64,000 nucleotides of DNA from contig VWZS01004363.1 of assembly GCA_013397075.1 (NCBI GenBank), positions 695,528 through 759,527 on the forward strand, given 5' to 3'. This DNA is from Rhabdornis inornatus (Eukaryota; Chordata; Aves; Passeriformes; Rhabdornithidae). Under the pieces are notes generated by a model. The model did no database searches. It was not told the origin of the DNA and was given only the letters and a program-made list of their open reading frames with translations. The position numbers and the translations under genes are program-made. Shown here one piece after another: positions 1 through 14,988 of this stretch. Numbering within the stretch: position 1 is the stretch's first letter; every line of letters begins with the position of its first letter.

Positions 1-174
1 AGAACATTCTGTGATTCTGTCCTGTCACTCCATGTCCTTGACAAATTTTGTGAAAATAATTCAAGTTATATTTAAAGATTTCTATTTCAATTTATCACTG
101 ATGATTCAAAAAAATTGCAATTTTATTTGGAATACCATTTCCTTGTGTTGCTGTACTATTCCAGGAGTCAAAGC

Positions 175-650
175 AAAGCACTATCACACCCTAAATCTCT
201 GGGAGCTCATTACTGAAACAAGTTCAGGATAGGGCCACCAACATGATAGGAGCTGGAGCACTTCACCTGAGGGGAGAGGTTAAGGGAAAAGATCTTGCTC
301 AGCCTTGAGAAGAAAAAGCTTCAGGTTGGCTTAACACCAGCCTTCCAACACCTATGAGGACATTGCTGAGAAGGTGAGATGAGCTTCCTCTCAGAAGTGC
401 ATGGGGCAGGATGAGAAACAATGAGAACACAGAGAGAAGATGGGCTTGGCCTAGACACGAGAATTTTTTTTGCAGGGGGCACAATCCTGTATTAAACCAG
501 GTTGCCCAGGGAGGCTGTGCAGTCTCTGTCCATTGTGAGATTGGACTGCACGAGTAACTGGTTCTGACTCCATAGCTGACCCTGCTTTGTGCAGGGGGTT
601 AAATTACAGACAGGTCCCTTGAGGTGTCTTAGAATTTTCCCGTGAACCTA
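175..650 (+). mobile_element. CR1 LINE, 3' end fragment, sense orientation
   Basis: Several blocks follow the CR1 3' region in order: a stretch like 'caacatgat..ggagctggagcactt', 'ctcagccttgagaag', 'aggttgcccagggaggctgtg', 'gaccctgctttg..gcagggggtt' and 'aggtcccttgaggtgtc'. The element is diverged and heavily 5'-truncated, as is usual for avian CR1. Both edges are approximate. Confidence 0.75.
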
Positions 651-2398
651 TAGTAGATTGTTTGAAAGGAGAATTGTCTATTAGGATGTCAGAAACAAAC
701 ACAATACTGACACAGTAGGAGTTGCATGAGGAAATCTCTAAGGTTTAGCCATCTCAAGAGACTTCCAACAATGTCATGCTAAACTGCATGTGTTCTGATA
801 AAGGAGTTTTGCTGTGATTACACATAATGATCCCTAAAGCCACAGGAGAATATTATTTTCTCTCCTTGTCATAGTCATGGAAATTTCTACAGCAGCGTTG
901 TCATTGGGAAGAAAAAATTAAAATAAGAAATTCTGGCAGGAGGAACTCATGAAGTGTATCACCCTTGTGTAACAGTGGTTAAGCACTAGAAGGGATTGCT
1001 TCCACTTCTGCCATTCTTTTTTAAGAGTTTAGCTTAAAGAATCTAAATCTCTAAGGCTCTGTAGCCTTTTATGTAGTTATTTGAATTTTATTTCTATGTA
1101 AGATTCATGTTAAGTGGAATCGTTTCTGCTTAGTCTGAAAGGGCTTTTCAAAATAATTTGCTATGTTTCTCTTCTTTCCCAGCCAACAGGGTAAAATCCT
1201 ACATGAGATGTGCTTGCAGATTTCATGTACTGTTGAGTTGCATATTTAAAATACAGATTATTTGTGGTGACTGCAAAAGAAGTCCTAAACATAACTTCTC
1301 TTTTCTGTATGTTTTAACTGCACAGTATACGGAAATTCATTTCAGTGCTCCTTGAAAGTTGTTTCTTGTTCTCGATGTTGGGGTTTTTTTAATAAACAAA
1401 GACTTGTTTTAAATTAGTAAATCTATGCTTTTGCCAGGGATTAATATAGTCCTGGATTTAATTCATTAATGTAGCACCTATGAACAAAAACAATTAAAAT
1501 CCAAACTGAAATATTCAAAGAACTCTAATGCTACCATAAACTCCAGCAAATGATCAAATGAGACATTGCTGAAAAGACAGCTATACTTTTCAGGCATATA
1601 AGAAATAATTGGCTGACAACCTGGGTATACGAGTCTTTTCAGGAATAATTGCTTCAAAAATGAAAAGAGCAGCCACAAAGTGTGAGTCACTACATCCAGT
1701 TGTGGAAAACAGAAACCAAATATATTTGACATGCTCTAATAGTCATATATGAAGAAAGTAGAAACTTTCAAGAACTTTTGTAGGACAAACCTCCCCCTTT
1801 CAAGTATGAAGTGTAAAGAGAAATGTAATGCTAATAAATAAAATGCATAGTAGTCAATGAGGATATCTTTGGAGTTTCACTTTTGAAGCACAACAGAAAC
1901 TGAAATAGCCTGCCTTCAAATAACTTTTAGGTGTTTGGGAAGAATACAAGATTACCATTCCTTTCAGATATTGCAAAACCATAAAAAATTCCTGTCCTTT
2001 ATATTTTCTTTAAATATTTAACATTTCTGAAAGCCTTAAAGAATATACTGAAATACTCTATTGTCAAAAATACAAAAGTATGAAGAGTAGCAAAATTTGG
2101 AAGTATGGAGGTTTGAGCAGTTGATACATTTTCCAAAGGTTTTCTTACAGGTTCTATCTTTCCTATTACAGGACACTAAATCAAAAGTATATCACAATTA
2201 TAAAGCTTGTATGTACTACATAAACCAGTGATCCAGGGAATCATTACTCTGTTACAAAAAATGTGTTATGGTATTTTTACCTTACATTTTAATAGTGAAA
2301 GTCAGAGAATGGTGGCTTTGTTCTGCTATTTTTGTTCAAAAAGCACATAACAGATCAGAAAAAGTTGCCTTCATAGATCTATTGGTTAGAAAAAAAAA

Positions 2399-2424
2399 TA
2401 ATATAAATATAAATATAAATATAA
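2399..2424 (+). repeat. (TAAATA)n AT microsatellite
   Basis: Four head-to-tail TAAATA-type units after an A-run. Confidence 0.85.
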
Positions 2425-5400
2425 TCTAACAATGAAATGCCTCAAAATCAGTATGAAGATCATAGTTACTTAACAGCCCTAAAAGCAGCCATGAATGTTT
2501 ACATAGCAAAATTAGAGCAGGCCCTAACTTCAGTTATATTTAAATTGTTGTGAGACAACTTAAAAGGATTGAGGAAAAGGCAGCAAAGAAAAGCATGATA
2601 TAAGAGTTTCCATTTTGAAGAGCAATTTTATAGCTGATAAGAGTGGTAGATGTCGGTGGCACACAGTGATGAAAGTGGAATATATAGGGAGGCAAGACCA
2701 GAGAGATGAAAGAGAAATTTCAGATAGTAGGAGGACAACAAAAATCATAAAGGAGTTTAGTTCAGATGGTTTCTAAAAACTCAAAAAATACATAGGAGCT
2801 AATAAGATAGTAGTATAAAATACTTAATAGTGAAAAAGGCCTAACAGTATATTTACTCCTCTAATGTGACATCAGCAAACTGTCAGCCAAAGTCTCAATT
2901 TTATCAACACATTTTTAGTACATAAGAGGGTATACTTTGCAGATTATACAAAAATAACCAGTTAAAGTAACCTGTGCAAGAACTGAAGAAAAAAGGCCTG
3001 CAACCCTTATGCAAGTAATAAAGCCTTTACCACTCCTTCATAGAAAATTCCAGTAGATTGGGAGAAAGATTTTATTTTCTTTTTTCTGAAAACATGGTTA
3101 GCTAATAAGTTTGGACACTTTGCAAAGCACCTCTGGAAGTAAGGTTCCAGCTAACTGTGCTATTGGTCTTAACTGCAGTGACAGTTCCTTTGTCTTTGCT
3201 GTGGTGCAGTGCAATGTATTAGTTATCCTAAAAAAAAAAAAGAAAAAAAAAAACCTGAAACAGATTATCATTTTAAGTGTAAATTCATACCTGTCTGTGA
3301 AATATAAGTTGTATTTCTATATAGCAACAGCAAGAATGAAGACCTGGCTTCTTCTGTAATGTTCTATTTAAAACCCACTTAAATTAAATGAATTTTTCTT
3401 TACTAGCAGTAATAAATTAATTCTTTATGTAAAATAAGCAACTCTGCTACCACAGCAGAAGTTTATGCTACTTGTATGTTGTCATGACACTTCTGGGTAG
3501 GCCATTCCTTTTCCCACCACTTCTCAGAAGCACTTTAGATATCAGTGTAAGGATGAAACTTCATTTTCTACCAAGTTTGTCCTTGGTACTAATTCAATAA
3601 TTGTTATTTATGCCATGGAAAAGTGTTTCACAGCAAGGAACACGTGAGATGTTACAATGCTCAGTACAAAATGCAATCGAAGCTATTGATAACCAGGGTA
3701 GGAGGTTGGTGTAATGGTCTGATAACTTACTCAGGATACTAATTAAGTCCACTTGAATGCAGTCATAATTCCCATCATGACTTTAATTAATCCATTAAGT
3801 CTTTCACCATTTCCCACCTCTAAAACAGGAAAATCGTTCTTTTCTTCAAGATAACAATGGATGTATTTGCTGTTGGGATTGGAGTGGGAAAATTTCAATA
3901 AAATACCCTATTTTAAGGTATCACTTCTTCACTCTATAGGAGGGTTAAAAATACAATTTTTTATTACTTCATAATATGATAAATAGTAGCATTTACTTCT
4001 GATAATACTTGTCATTCTTAAAAAATTCCTATGAAAAATACATGGTTTTTCTTCTCTCTTTTCTTGCCAGCCAACTGAATGGTGACACAGATAATTGAGC
4101 AGTTTCATATTCTACCAAATGCAGCTTACCTCTAATTAAGTGTTGTCCATGTACGAGAAGGATTAGAATATTAAGGACTCAAGGTCAGGATTAGCTGTAG
4201 AAGCTGTCTTCATCCTCAGGAAACAAATTAAAGGCCCTGTTGATTAAATGGATGACTTCCAATAGTCAGTGTAGATAGTCCATGTCACCATATTTTCTCA
4301 AAGTGACTGGTACGTGCATGTATGACAGCATTACTCCCATTCAGGAGAAATTAGACATTTACTGTGTGCAAAGAGGCACTGGAGAAAATTTTATTTTAAA
4401 AGTATGAAGAGATCTGTTGATGGCAGTTCAGAGTGTTGGTGGCCCTGATGCTTCCTTGTTTTATTACCTTCTTGGTTATTTGAGTTGTACTGTGATTTTT
4501 CAAGAAATGCTTAATTTACCTTGACTTCTACCACATTTTGAACTTGTTTTGTTCCTTAAAGCCAGTGAAACTGCTGGCAGGATGGATTTCTGTGCAACGT
4601 GGAATGAAGTGTTAGACCAAAAATAGAAAAGGATTGGAGACACTCAATGGCCAGTGATTTCTGTATTCCAGTACACCACCTCAAAATTTCTCAACCTCTT
4701 TCCTAATCTTTATACCCATTTCTTTCACTGCTGCTCAGCCACACAGAGAACTAGGTTCTGTAGTTCAAATTCCATTGTGCTTGCTTCTAGCAAGTTAGTG
4801 TGCAGAACTGGAAGATGCTGGTTCAAATATGATGTCACAGAAGCAAGTTTGGAGTTCATCTGTATTCCATCCCATTAGACAACAGCTGGGATGAGAGAGG
4901 GAGGAATAAAAGAATGCCTCCCCTGCCCTTCCCACAAGCTGTGTTTCACACAGGGGTAGGTGCTGCCAAATTAGAATTAGGAAATCAAGCCCCACACGTC
5001 AGTCAGCTGGGAAGCATTTTGTGGTAAGGCTCATCATAAAACAAGCTACAGGTGAACAGATGTCCTGAGGTGCCATGCATGCACCTCACTGCCGAAATGG
5101 AGGTGCCTGATAGAAATGTTTGCAGAGGAAACTGAAATGTTAGGGGGATGTGTTGCCTACAGAGCTGACCTGCCACAGGTAGTAGTGATATCAAAATGAT
5201 GGACATATATCCCTGAAACTCAGTGCTCCTGTCCTCTTTGTAAAAGCATCCTTGAGCATCTCTGATAGTTCTCTCCTTCTTATTTGTCCTGTTTTGTTGT
5301 TTTTGACCTAAGTGAGAATGGTCTCATGAATGTCCTCCGTCTAACACTTGGAAGAATTGCCTATTTATTCCTGTGTTTTCTTACTTCTTTTAATGGCTGT

Positions 5401-8400
5401 GTTTGAGATGAGTTAGAATTTTCATGATAGATATAAACAGGAATTTCTTTGTTTCCCAATCTATTCTCCTTCAAGGAAACTGGTTATAATTACTGTTTAA
5501 GGTTCAACTCTAGTTACTGCTATGAAAAACTTCTGCTTCTCAATTTAGTACTCAGAACTGAGATGCAAATAAACGTGAACTGAAATAATTAAATCAATTA
5601 CTAACTTCTACTGTTTTCCTGTTAATCTGTGTAGGCTTTATATTTTCAGAATAATAATGTCCAAATTCATCTTAGCTGAAGTAATTTTTTGGTTGAGATT
5701 CATTCCTTCCTCTCAGTACTCAGAACTAGGTCTTGCTTGAGGGCAGTCATTTAATTTGTAAAGAAATTACTTCTGTAAACTTTGTCCCAATGTGACTTTT
5801 GACCAGTTTATGTGTGGGTAGCTGAAACAATATATTACCAACTGTTTATTAACTTCAGCTGCCATGTCTTTCCTTCAGTATTATATGCTCAATACTTTTT
5901 CTGATTTAGAAGCCATAATTTTAACCTGCCAAGTATGTCTTTCAGATGGGATGAATACACATGTAGTTAGGAAGTTAAACATAATAGCTTCTCTTTGGCT
6001 TGGGGAGCTCTGGGTACAGCAGGCAATTATTACCAGGTTTCTGTGGCTTTTCTGTTCCAATCTTCTCTCAGCCATCTATTTCTCTTTCCCACTTACTGCA
6101 AGTAGAAGATTGCCTGCTGTTCTGGCTCCCATGGGCTGAGCTGCCCTGGGCTGCACGGGTGATGTGGCAGCCTTTCTGGTGCTTCCCAGGTTTTTTTCAT
6201 CCTCCTGAAAACCTGGCTGCTCCATTTTTACCTCTGCCACCAGAAGGGAAGGAAATCCTAAATAAGGAAAGTGTCCACAAATGCTAGGGATGTATGGAAT
6301 TAAACTAATTAGCTACATGGAAAATGTTCAGAACTGAGCAGGGGAACTCCCTGGCACAGAAGATTGATGGTTGCAAGGGAAGGAAAAGGAAAGGAGCTGG
6401 GAATGGCAGACAGTGGTTGCATATTGCCTGTATTTGTTGCATGGTGGTGCATTGTTCAGAGAAAGCCAGCAATAGCTAAAGCACTGCAGGAGGTATGTGG
6501 GAATGCAGGGTCAGGACTCCAAAATTATTTGAATTCTTAATTGCCTAGATGTCTCATAGGCATCTAGGTGCAAATTCACCCAACCTCAGTCTAGCTGCCA
6601 CTTCTGCTTTCAGGCTTTTGAACTCCTAGCTCTTAACTTTCCAGATGCCCAAGTGCAGTGTTGAGGGTAGAACTGCCTAAGCTTTGCTGTTGAGTTGCTG
6701 AGCCCTTCCAACTCTGCCAGGGTTCACAGGATGGAGCACTCCTCCATCTGATGCTCTTTTTGCAGTCTTGTCTGTATTAGAGGACTCAAAACAAATATCA
6801 GACTAGTAACTCTAGTAACCTGTGGAAGTACAAGATGCACACTTACAATTTTTTTTCTCTACTGGCTTTGATCACATTTCTAGAAGTACCTTGGTCTTTC
6901 TGTTTGTGTGATCAGGAGCTGAGAGTACCACATGCCTATAATGAAGTTCTCTGTTTTTACAAATCCCTGCCTGACCCTGTTCCTCCTCACTACCTTGTTT
7001 TTAGGAAAAAAATAAACAGCACATCTTTAGGTTGTAAGATTTAATATCCTACGTTCTTGTTGTGAGCCTTACACATAGTCTGCCCTCCTAAGGACATTGT
7101 GACTTATAACAGATTGGGCATGGAAACCAGAGGAAATCGCTTCAGTTTTGAATGTGTTACTGAAATTTCCACCCACAAACTGAGTATCATTTCAGTGCTA
7201 CAAGTGCACATTCACTGTACATCTAACAGCAGTTTAATTTTAATGCTAGGCTTTATTTTTGAAGATTAATTTTTTAATTGGAGATCAAATTGTCACTGCC
7301 TGACTGAAAGCAGCTCTCATTTATGTAATAAATTTATGTCTAGCAGCTCCACTCAAGCCATTGGAGTTGTACTAGGGCCACTGAGAATGTTTCATCTTTA
7401 GAACAGTATAAACTTATTAGGATAATTGTTTGATCCTATAAGTGAATCCAGAAAGCTAAAATCACCCTTCATCTAAAGCAGATAATTGCATTAGGGTTAA
7501 ATTAATTGATTTATATGATGGTTATGTCCTGTAGCCTGCCAGGATCCTGGGATCTTAACTCCCTCTCTTGCTTCTTAGCATGAAAATGATGGAATTGGAA
7601 GAAATGTGCAAGTTACAAATTCAAGTGTGTCACCACTTACTTTTTGGTTATTTGTTTCTATTTATAAAGCAGCTCAGGTTTGTGTGACACATCAAGCAAG
7701 TGAAGCATCAGGTTACTGCCTGACAGCATGGGAAGCCTGATTGTTCACCCCTTGGCTTAGGCATTCCTGCTTGCACAAAATACAGGTGATGTGTGCATAA
7801 CCTGATGGCGAATTTGAATGCTTCATTCACCTCCCCTCCATTAGATTTTGGCTTTATGCTGACTGCTCAGGGAGGCATACCAGTGTAAGAGATGTGTGCT
7901 GTACCAGCTGTGGTCCTGGAACAGGAATCAGATGTGAAGAAAGTTTGTTATTGTGACAGCAAACGGGCATGAAGAATAGCCTGAAGTTGTGGAATCCTTT
8001 TCAGAAGTGACATTTAGAAAGGCAAAATGCAGATGGAAAACAAGTGAAAATTTGCAAGGAAGATCTTCTTTCCCATGCCTCTCCTGTTTTCCTTTATTTG
8101 TATATGTATTTCCTCTTCTATCTGTGTTGGTCTTTTATTCCTACTTGAATCCCAGATGTTTTCAAAAGCAGCTTAAGGTCACCCATATAGAAGTATGGGT
8201 CATCATTTCATTACTGCTATGTGCATTATATATCACCTCAAGTCCCTCTAATTTTGTTCCAGACTTCAACAGACAGTAATATATATATATTTGATTTATC
8301 TATTGTTATGTCATTATGAACACTGGTTGAATATTAGGCCTCTGAAAAGCATTTTCATCCTTTAGAGTCTCCTGACAGGAAAGCACCAGTGTGAAAGACC

Positions 8401-9153
8401 CAGGGGGATAGAGAAAGACAAAGAGGAGGAGAGGCACCTTTGATCTATTCCTTTGAAGCTGGACTATACAAAATACCTGCATCTATCAACCAAAAACACT
8501 GATTCCAAGCAATCAGGCTTCATTAGCTCCATTTGATGCAGGAATAGTAGTTTAAACACGAAATGAGATTAAAGAAGTCATAAAAGTTAATCTGTTTGTT
8601 AAAACTTTTGCTTCTGGTAAACGATAGGGTAATTTTCATTGAAAATTAAATTATAGAAAGTCATATATGAATGTGGCTAAATACAGACTGGGAAATTTTT
8701 CTGAAAAGAATATATTCTGTGTCTTGGGATAAAACATCCTGAAATGTAGGAGTTGCTATGGAAATGCTTAAATTAAATGTAAAGCATGCATAAATTTTCA
8801 ATATACCCATCACTTTGGGAATTGGGGACATATGTTAGGGGAAAGACATATACATGAAGGCTAAGCAGAAGGTAAAACATGGGATTTTTTTTTCCGTGGA
8901 TGTGTGTTTGGAATATTCCACTGGTATATCTACTTTTCATTTTGAATGCAGACCAAAATCTACACTTGAATACCAAAGTATTCCTGTGCAAACTTCAGGA
9001 CAAGCCAGAAACATGGGCCAGAGGTAATTGTGCCACCAGTGCTCTCTCTGTCTTCTCATGTAGCAGTACAGATTGGCCAGCTTTGGGCAAACAAGCTGAA
9101 TATTCTGTGCTTTCCAGGAAGGTGCTAGGTACCACCACAGTCCATCACCATGT

Positions 9154-9176
9154 GGTCAACCACCATGTGGTTGACC
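9154..9176. repeat. Perfect inverted repeat, 9-bp arms
   Basis: GGTCAACCA (9154-9162) and TGGTTGACC (9168-9176) are exact reverse complements around a 5-base spacer. The same place can also be read as two tandem near-copies of CACCATGTGGT. No function is suggested by the context. Confidence 0.9.
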
Positions 9177-12100
9177 CTAGCTGGTCCTGTGTGAAGCAGA
9201 GAGGACAAGATGACTTCCAGATGTGCCTTCTGACCTCAGCTATTCCATGATTTCCTGAATGTGGAATTATGTGAATAGCCCGATATCTTCTTGTCCTTGC
9301 AACTGCCTGCCCACTGAGCTACAGATGTTCTTTAGCAGATGTAATTAAAAAGACAGAAAAGTACACTGGGTAAATTCCACCCCTTACCCCCATTCTCTGT
9401 GCACTGTGAATTTGACACCGACTAAGGATTTGAAAGTATACACTTTGCATTATACTCCAAAAATTGCCTGACAATTAGCTAACAAGATGCTCTTGTAGTC
9501 ATAAGAAGAAATGCTTGGGAGAAAAGAAATGCTTAGCTTTTTTGCTAAGTGCTCAGACTGTTGGATCTGTGAGCTCTGTGTACTAAGCAGATGACAGACA
9601 GGGCACTGTGTATTCCCTCCTGATCACCTGCAGGAAGTCCTGGACTTGCTGCACATGCACAGGAGTGCCTGCACATGCCATTGATGCCTCGGGTTCATAG
9701 GACTCCAAGGGACTGGTTGGGTGCAATGCCTATAAGGCACTATGAAGAGTGGTTGGTATTCTGTACTATGGTACATGGGAGCCACCCTCACAATCAGCCT
9801 TACCATACCTGATAACTTTAACTATTTGACACAAGTTAAAAAACACAGATCTACAGAGAGGCTATAGCTAAAAGACCCCTCCAGGTTTCTGTCTGTGGTG
9901 ATGCTGACATAGTGAATGTCTAATCAGCCTGAAGACTGAAATTTGCAGAAACATTCTGAATCTTTCTTCATGCTTGAAAGAGCTTCTGTAAGGTGGTTCA
10001 GTTTTCTGTTTTGATCTTTTTGTTAAATTATAGTTCAGCATTCTAACGTAAATTTTAAAAATACTCTGAATCTTCAAATTGCAGCTTCTTAGAAGTCAAT
10101 TTCCTCTTTAAAAAATCTTTATTGGAGATATGTCATATGAAACTATACACATAAAACATATATGCACCTTTAATAATCAAGTTATTCAGTTTAATCTAAG
10201 TCTTGAGTTTTGAAAAGGCTTCCCTCCTCAAGGAACGCTGTGTCTGTCTTCATCAGCATTTTGATTTGGGAATGTGCACTTAGGATTTGGTTTCACTTTT
10301 TCAGTGGAAATACATCAGAAGTGCTCCAAAAGTGTGCCTGATGTGCTTTATCCACTGGTGGGTAACAAGGCTACAGGGTGTTGTTTGAATAGGTGTGCCC
10401 AGCTCAGGTAGTGCTGCGGGTGGTGACTCATAGTTGCAGTTGTAGGAATCCTGTTAGGTTTGAAAAATGTAAAAAATCAGTGACATAATCTTGACTGCAC
10501 TAAAATGAAAGATAAGATTCCCATTCACTTTAGGGAAGGCATGCTATAAGTAGAGTAGGTGCTCTCCCCACCCCAGCAGCTGCCTGACAGGAATGAACTA
10601 CAGCAATCAATTTTTAGAGATGGCTGCTGGATCCAAAACAATCATATACTCTGAACTGCACTTCTCTGCAGAGCTAGAAAAATACACCCTTTAGCAAAGA
10701 CACATTAACCCTGCTGGACAGCCACTTTAATGGATAGGTTTAATAACATCATATCATGTTTGTTTGCCATTGTCCATGCACACAAAATAAATTCCTCCAC
10801 TAACACAGCCTGCACCTGCCTGTCTTTCACACCCATTTTAAACATTATTTTGTACAGAGGTGAGTGTTCATCATTCATTAAAAAATAGCATGATGATGGT
10901 AAAAAAAAAGTATGTTCAGTCATGTCCTTCATTTGTGTATTTATCCTTTCTCTTTTTGTTTTTTCATTTACATAATGCTCGGAAGCTAAGGGTTGAAGAT
11001 AGCCATTCACATGGCAAATGAAGTTAGGAGGCTAGGCCAGTAAAGACATTATGTCCATTTAGGCATAGGGAGTTTCAGGTATTTATTCATATTAATTGTC
11101 CACTAAGTAAAATATTCTGGAAAAAACCTCAGAAGCAACAAAAGGTATCTGGTGGATTTTACTTCAATCTGTAAGCAATATTCTGTGTCTTTGTAACCTG
11201 TGGCATAGGCAAATGATTTTAACCATGGAGTTAAACATTACTATATTCTTTGGAGACTATTTTTGGCAAACATAGAGCCTATTAAAGACAGAACAAGAAC
11301 TCATACTTGTGAAAATATGTTGGGAATAGACATTGAACTATAACATCTGCATACTATTTAATTAAAAAGAACATATTTTCACAGCTAATATAGATCAGAC
11401 AGTGTTGGAGGAAGCTTCTTATTGCTTGTCACAAGAGATGTTGGTCCCCAGGGTTTGATTTGATTCACACATGAGCAATGTATATCTCAATGTTTAGATT
11501 TATGATCTTGTGACTCAACCCAAATTGCATATTGTGACTATTATATTTGATTCAATTCTTGAAAGCAGTGTATTTAAAAATACTACATTGAAAACTGAAA
11601 CCTTTTATTTAGTCATAATTAGCAGATATAGGAATCGAGATACCACAGACTTTATGTCTTTAGGGGGAAAATGGTATTTAAAGAAGTTAATATGCCTCCA
11701 TAAAAACTTAAATGCATAGGGCCATATTGTGAGAGTTTGCTCATGCAGTGCTAAGGTACTATTTAACAAGCAAATTGGGTAATGGGGACTCTCTCCTTTT
11801 GAAACACTACATTCAGTTATTCAGGTACTTTTTGCTAAATCAATTGTTCCACAATCTGTCCAAATTTCTACAGAAAATAACTATTTGTGGAAGATGGTTC
11901 TATTTAATTGAGGAAGTCTGTCATAAACTGTCTGTACAGAATGGGTTAATGTAATTTCCATCTGTATAATATTTTATATTATACATAAAATATAAAACCA
12001 TAATATTTTGAAATTTAAGGTAAGTTTTTGTTTGGATTTTTCCCTGAAAACAAAGTATGAGTACACCTTTGATGGTGCTTTCAAAATTTTTCATAAACAG

Positions 12101-12593
12101 TAAATTTTCTAATCCCTCAACTATATGCAAACAAAACATGCTACTTATTCACTATCTGATGTATATAAATCCCTTGTTTTAACAGGTTAGCTAAATCATG
12201 GTCTACTCAAATTTTTAAACTTGTTCATCCCATTGAGCACTGCTCTGGTGGATACACTTGTCTATTCATAAACAAGTGTATGAAAAACTGTCATATGTCT
12301 TTCCCTGTCCATTCATCCCTGGAGGGTAATATTGGATGGGTATTTTTCAAATATGGCTTTTGTTAAGTCAGGCTCAAAAGACTAAATTTGTATTTTGCCT
12401 CTATGGGAGTTCCTGTTTCTATAACAATTATAATACAGTTTCTGATTCATCCAGAGGTAGATTTCATAGCCTTCAGCCACCTCCTAAGAAAGCAGTTTTC
12501 CATTTCTAACAAATAATTGCTATTATTTAATTTGTTGTATTGAATGGCTGATGTATTCCTGAAGTAATGTCAAGGTGATTGTGGGAACATATT

Positions 12594-13021
12594 GTAGCAG
12601 AGCTCTTGTTAGGGGTAGAAATGAGCCAAGACACAGACTCTCATTCAACAATGTGAAAAGGGTCCCAGTTTATTCTTCTTTACAGCTTAGCCATCCTGAC
12701 TCTGACTACAGCTAGCTTCTGCTGTAGGGTCTAACTACAGACTGACTCCATCAAACCCAGACTGACCTGATGGCACATCTTTTACAGCAGCAGCTCTCTC
12801 TTTGTTTCATTCTTCTTTTTGTCTCTCTAGGTTACTCCTCCTTCCTCAGGGCCCTCTACCTACAAGATCCTCCCTAACCAGCCAACCCTTTTATCACACT
12901 TATCCTGATTAGTCATAGCTGTGACCCATTAAGGGCAAAGCTGTTCCTCTTCGTTGGTAATTAGTACAACTGTGACTTATCAGGAGCGAGGTCGCCTGTA
13001 ATCTCTTCTTCTACACCTACA
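12594..13021 (-). mobile_element. Solo LTR of an endogenous retrovirus
   Basis: Read on the - strand, this 428-bp unit starts TGTAGGTGTAG and ends GCTCTGCTACA, so it has TG...CA ends within a TGTAG/CTACA inverted repeat. Its - strand carries AATAAA followed by CTGGGACCCTTTTCACATTG about 60-75 bp before its 3' end, the layout expected of an LTR polyadenylation region and familiar from avian LTRs. GGAACAT occurs at both edges (12582-12588 and 13022-13028), but two extra bases lie between the left copy and the LTR edge. No internal viral genes are present, so this is a solo LTR left by recombination. The family assignment is uncertain. Confidence 0.7.
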
Positions 13022-14951
13022 GGAACATCAGGCCTTGTTGCCATGGAAATAAGCATTTACTTACACAAACACATTTCAAAAAGAAAAAAATCACTTTTAC
13101 AAAAGTTCATTAAGAGATACTTTTTTGTTAATATTGATTAGGCTGCAGAAAGAATTCTTTGCTATTTTTGGTTTATATACGTTGGTTTATATGTGTTGAC
13201 TGGGGGACCACATATGGGATTGATGCTGAGTCAGTTCATACCTCACTTGGTGGTGACAGAAGGAAATGATGTTTAGGGGGATCATGTGAACCTGTCCACT
13301 TTCTGCATTAGCTTGCTCTTCCCTTTCTTCTTAATTTGGCAGGCAAAAGTGTTCACCACCATTTCCTTTCTTCCCCACAGTCTCCTTGAGCCAAAATTGT
13401 CTGATATTTCAGTCTTCTGAGTTTTCTGTATTTCCTTCATTTTGTTAGGTCTCAGGATTTCTCCCAAGGTTTATTTCTATGCTTGATGTATTTGTGAGAT
13501 TCTTACTTAACTTTCTGAGTAATTTACCAAAAGTCTACTCTGCTATATAGAAACTAGAGTGACCAAGAATTGTCACTGCTGACACTTTGTCAAGCTTCAG
13601 ATGAGTTGTGAAAGCCACCTCAAGCTTCAGTTTCTCAGAGGTAGGAAAGCTTACTCCAGCAGAGGACTAAGACATCTCACCTTACTGAGTTAGATCACTT
13701 GGCTGATATTATGGGTTCCAGAGATCCTCAGTGTGGATTTACTTTGGGGAGAATCAACTAAGAGCTCTGTAGCAGAGCATTCTGCAGTTTCCTTAGCTCC
13801 TCAAAGCACATCAGCAAAACTGAGATTTCCTGGCCTACACCACTGCTGCTTGCTTAGCTGTTTTGGCTGGTCCTGCTCCAAGGAGCCCTCCAGCACTGCC
13901 ACATGCAGCCCAGTGCAAACTGCCAGAAGGTCACACCTCCCACCTCTCCTAAAGTCCTGTCATGCTGCAACCTTAAAGAGGAGATGGTGACAGCATAATA
14001 ATGGCTCAGATAGCTCAGACAGAAGGGTTTGTTCTGAAATGTGTGACAGGCTGGTTGATGGCTGTGCGTAAATACTGCAAAGGAGGTGAATGCCAAGCCA
14101 GACAAACCAGGCTGACACTAGCCATCACTGTTCAGAAATGTGCTGCTTTTCCTGCCCTCATGCTGATAATGCCTGTCTCCCTGTGCTTATCTCGTCCTCT
14201 GCTGGTGTCTCAGCAAGCTGGGAAAAGTGGTATCAAGAACAAAGGCATCAACCTCTTACTGTTTCTCTTCAATGCCTTGATCTCAGAAATGAAAATTTGG
14301 GTGTAAATGTAAGTTGTCGGAGGACTATGCTGAGAAAGAGTTTTTGATGGCTTTCATGTAAGCTCTGGAAGTGCTCTAGAAGAATTACACATGCTCACCT
14401 GTCTAAATAAAATTATGGAATACACATCTCTAAAAAAATAACAGGAGGAATGATAAAATTGCTAACTATACCCTATAAAAAAAAAAATAGCACTAGATTT
14501 ATAGGAAGCAGTTTACCATGGAAATAACCACCACAACGAATTCTTCAAGTCCAGTAAAAATTACAGGCTTTGCCTCCAACAGCAGAACAATCCAGTTTCC
14601 TGAAACATGCTGACACCTGACACAGTACAATACACCTGTACTGGGAAGATGCCTGTAGGTAAGATCATCTTGATCTACCAGGATAATGTCAAGTTCACAT
14701 GACAAGAGAAAAAATGTAAATCTATGGATATACACTGTATATTTAACTATAGAAAATAAATGAAAACACATCAGATCAATGCTTCCTATAACTCTCTAGC
14801 TTGAAAAAAAAAAAAATATTTTGTCTCATCCAGATCTTCTAATGCAAGAATTTACAGAAGCATCACCTTAAAAATAAGCAAATGTATTAATATTATCAAG
14901 AATATGTGGGAATTGCAAGACAGAGCAGGTTTAGAGTGATCTGCTTGTGCT

Positions 14952-14988
14952 ACATATATATATCTATACATATATATCATATATATGC
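14952..14988. repeat. AT-rich (TA)n imperfect microsatellite
   Basis: Imperfect TA/CATATA repeats in a 37-bp stretch with partial dyad symmetry. Confidence 0.85.
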
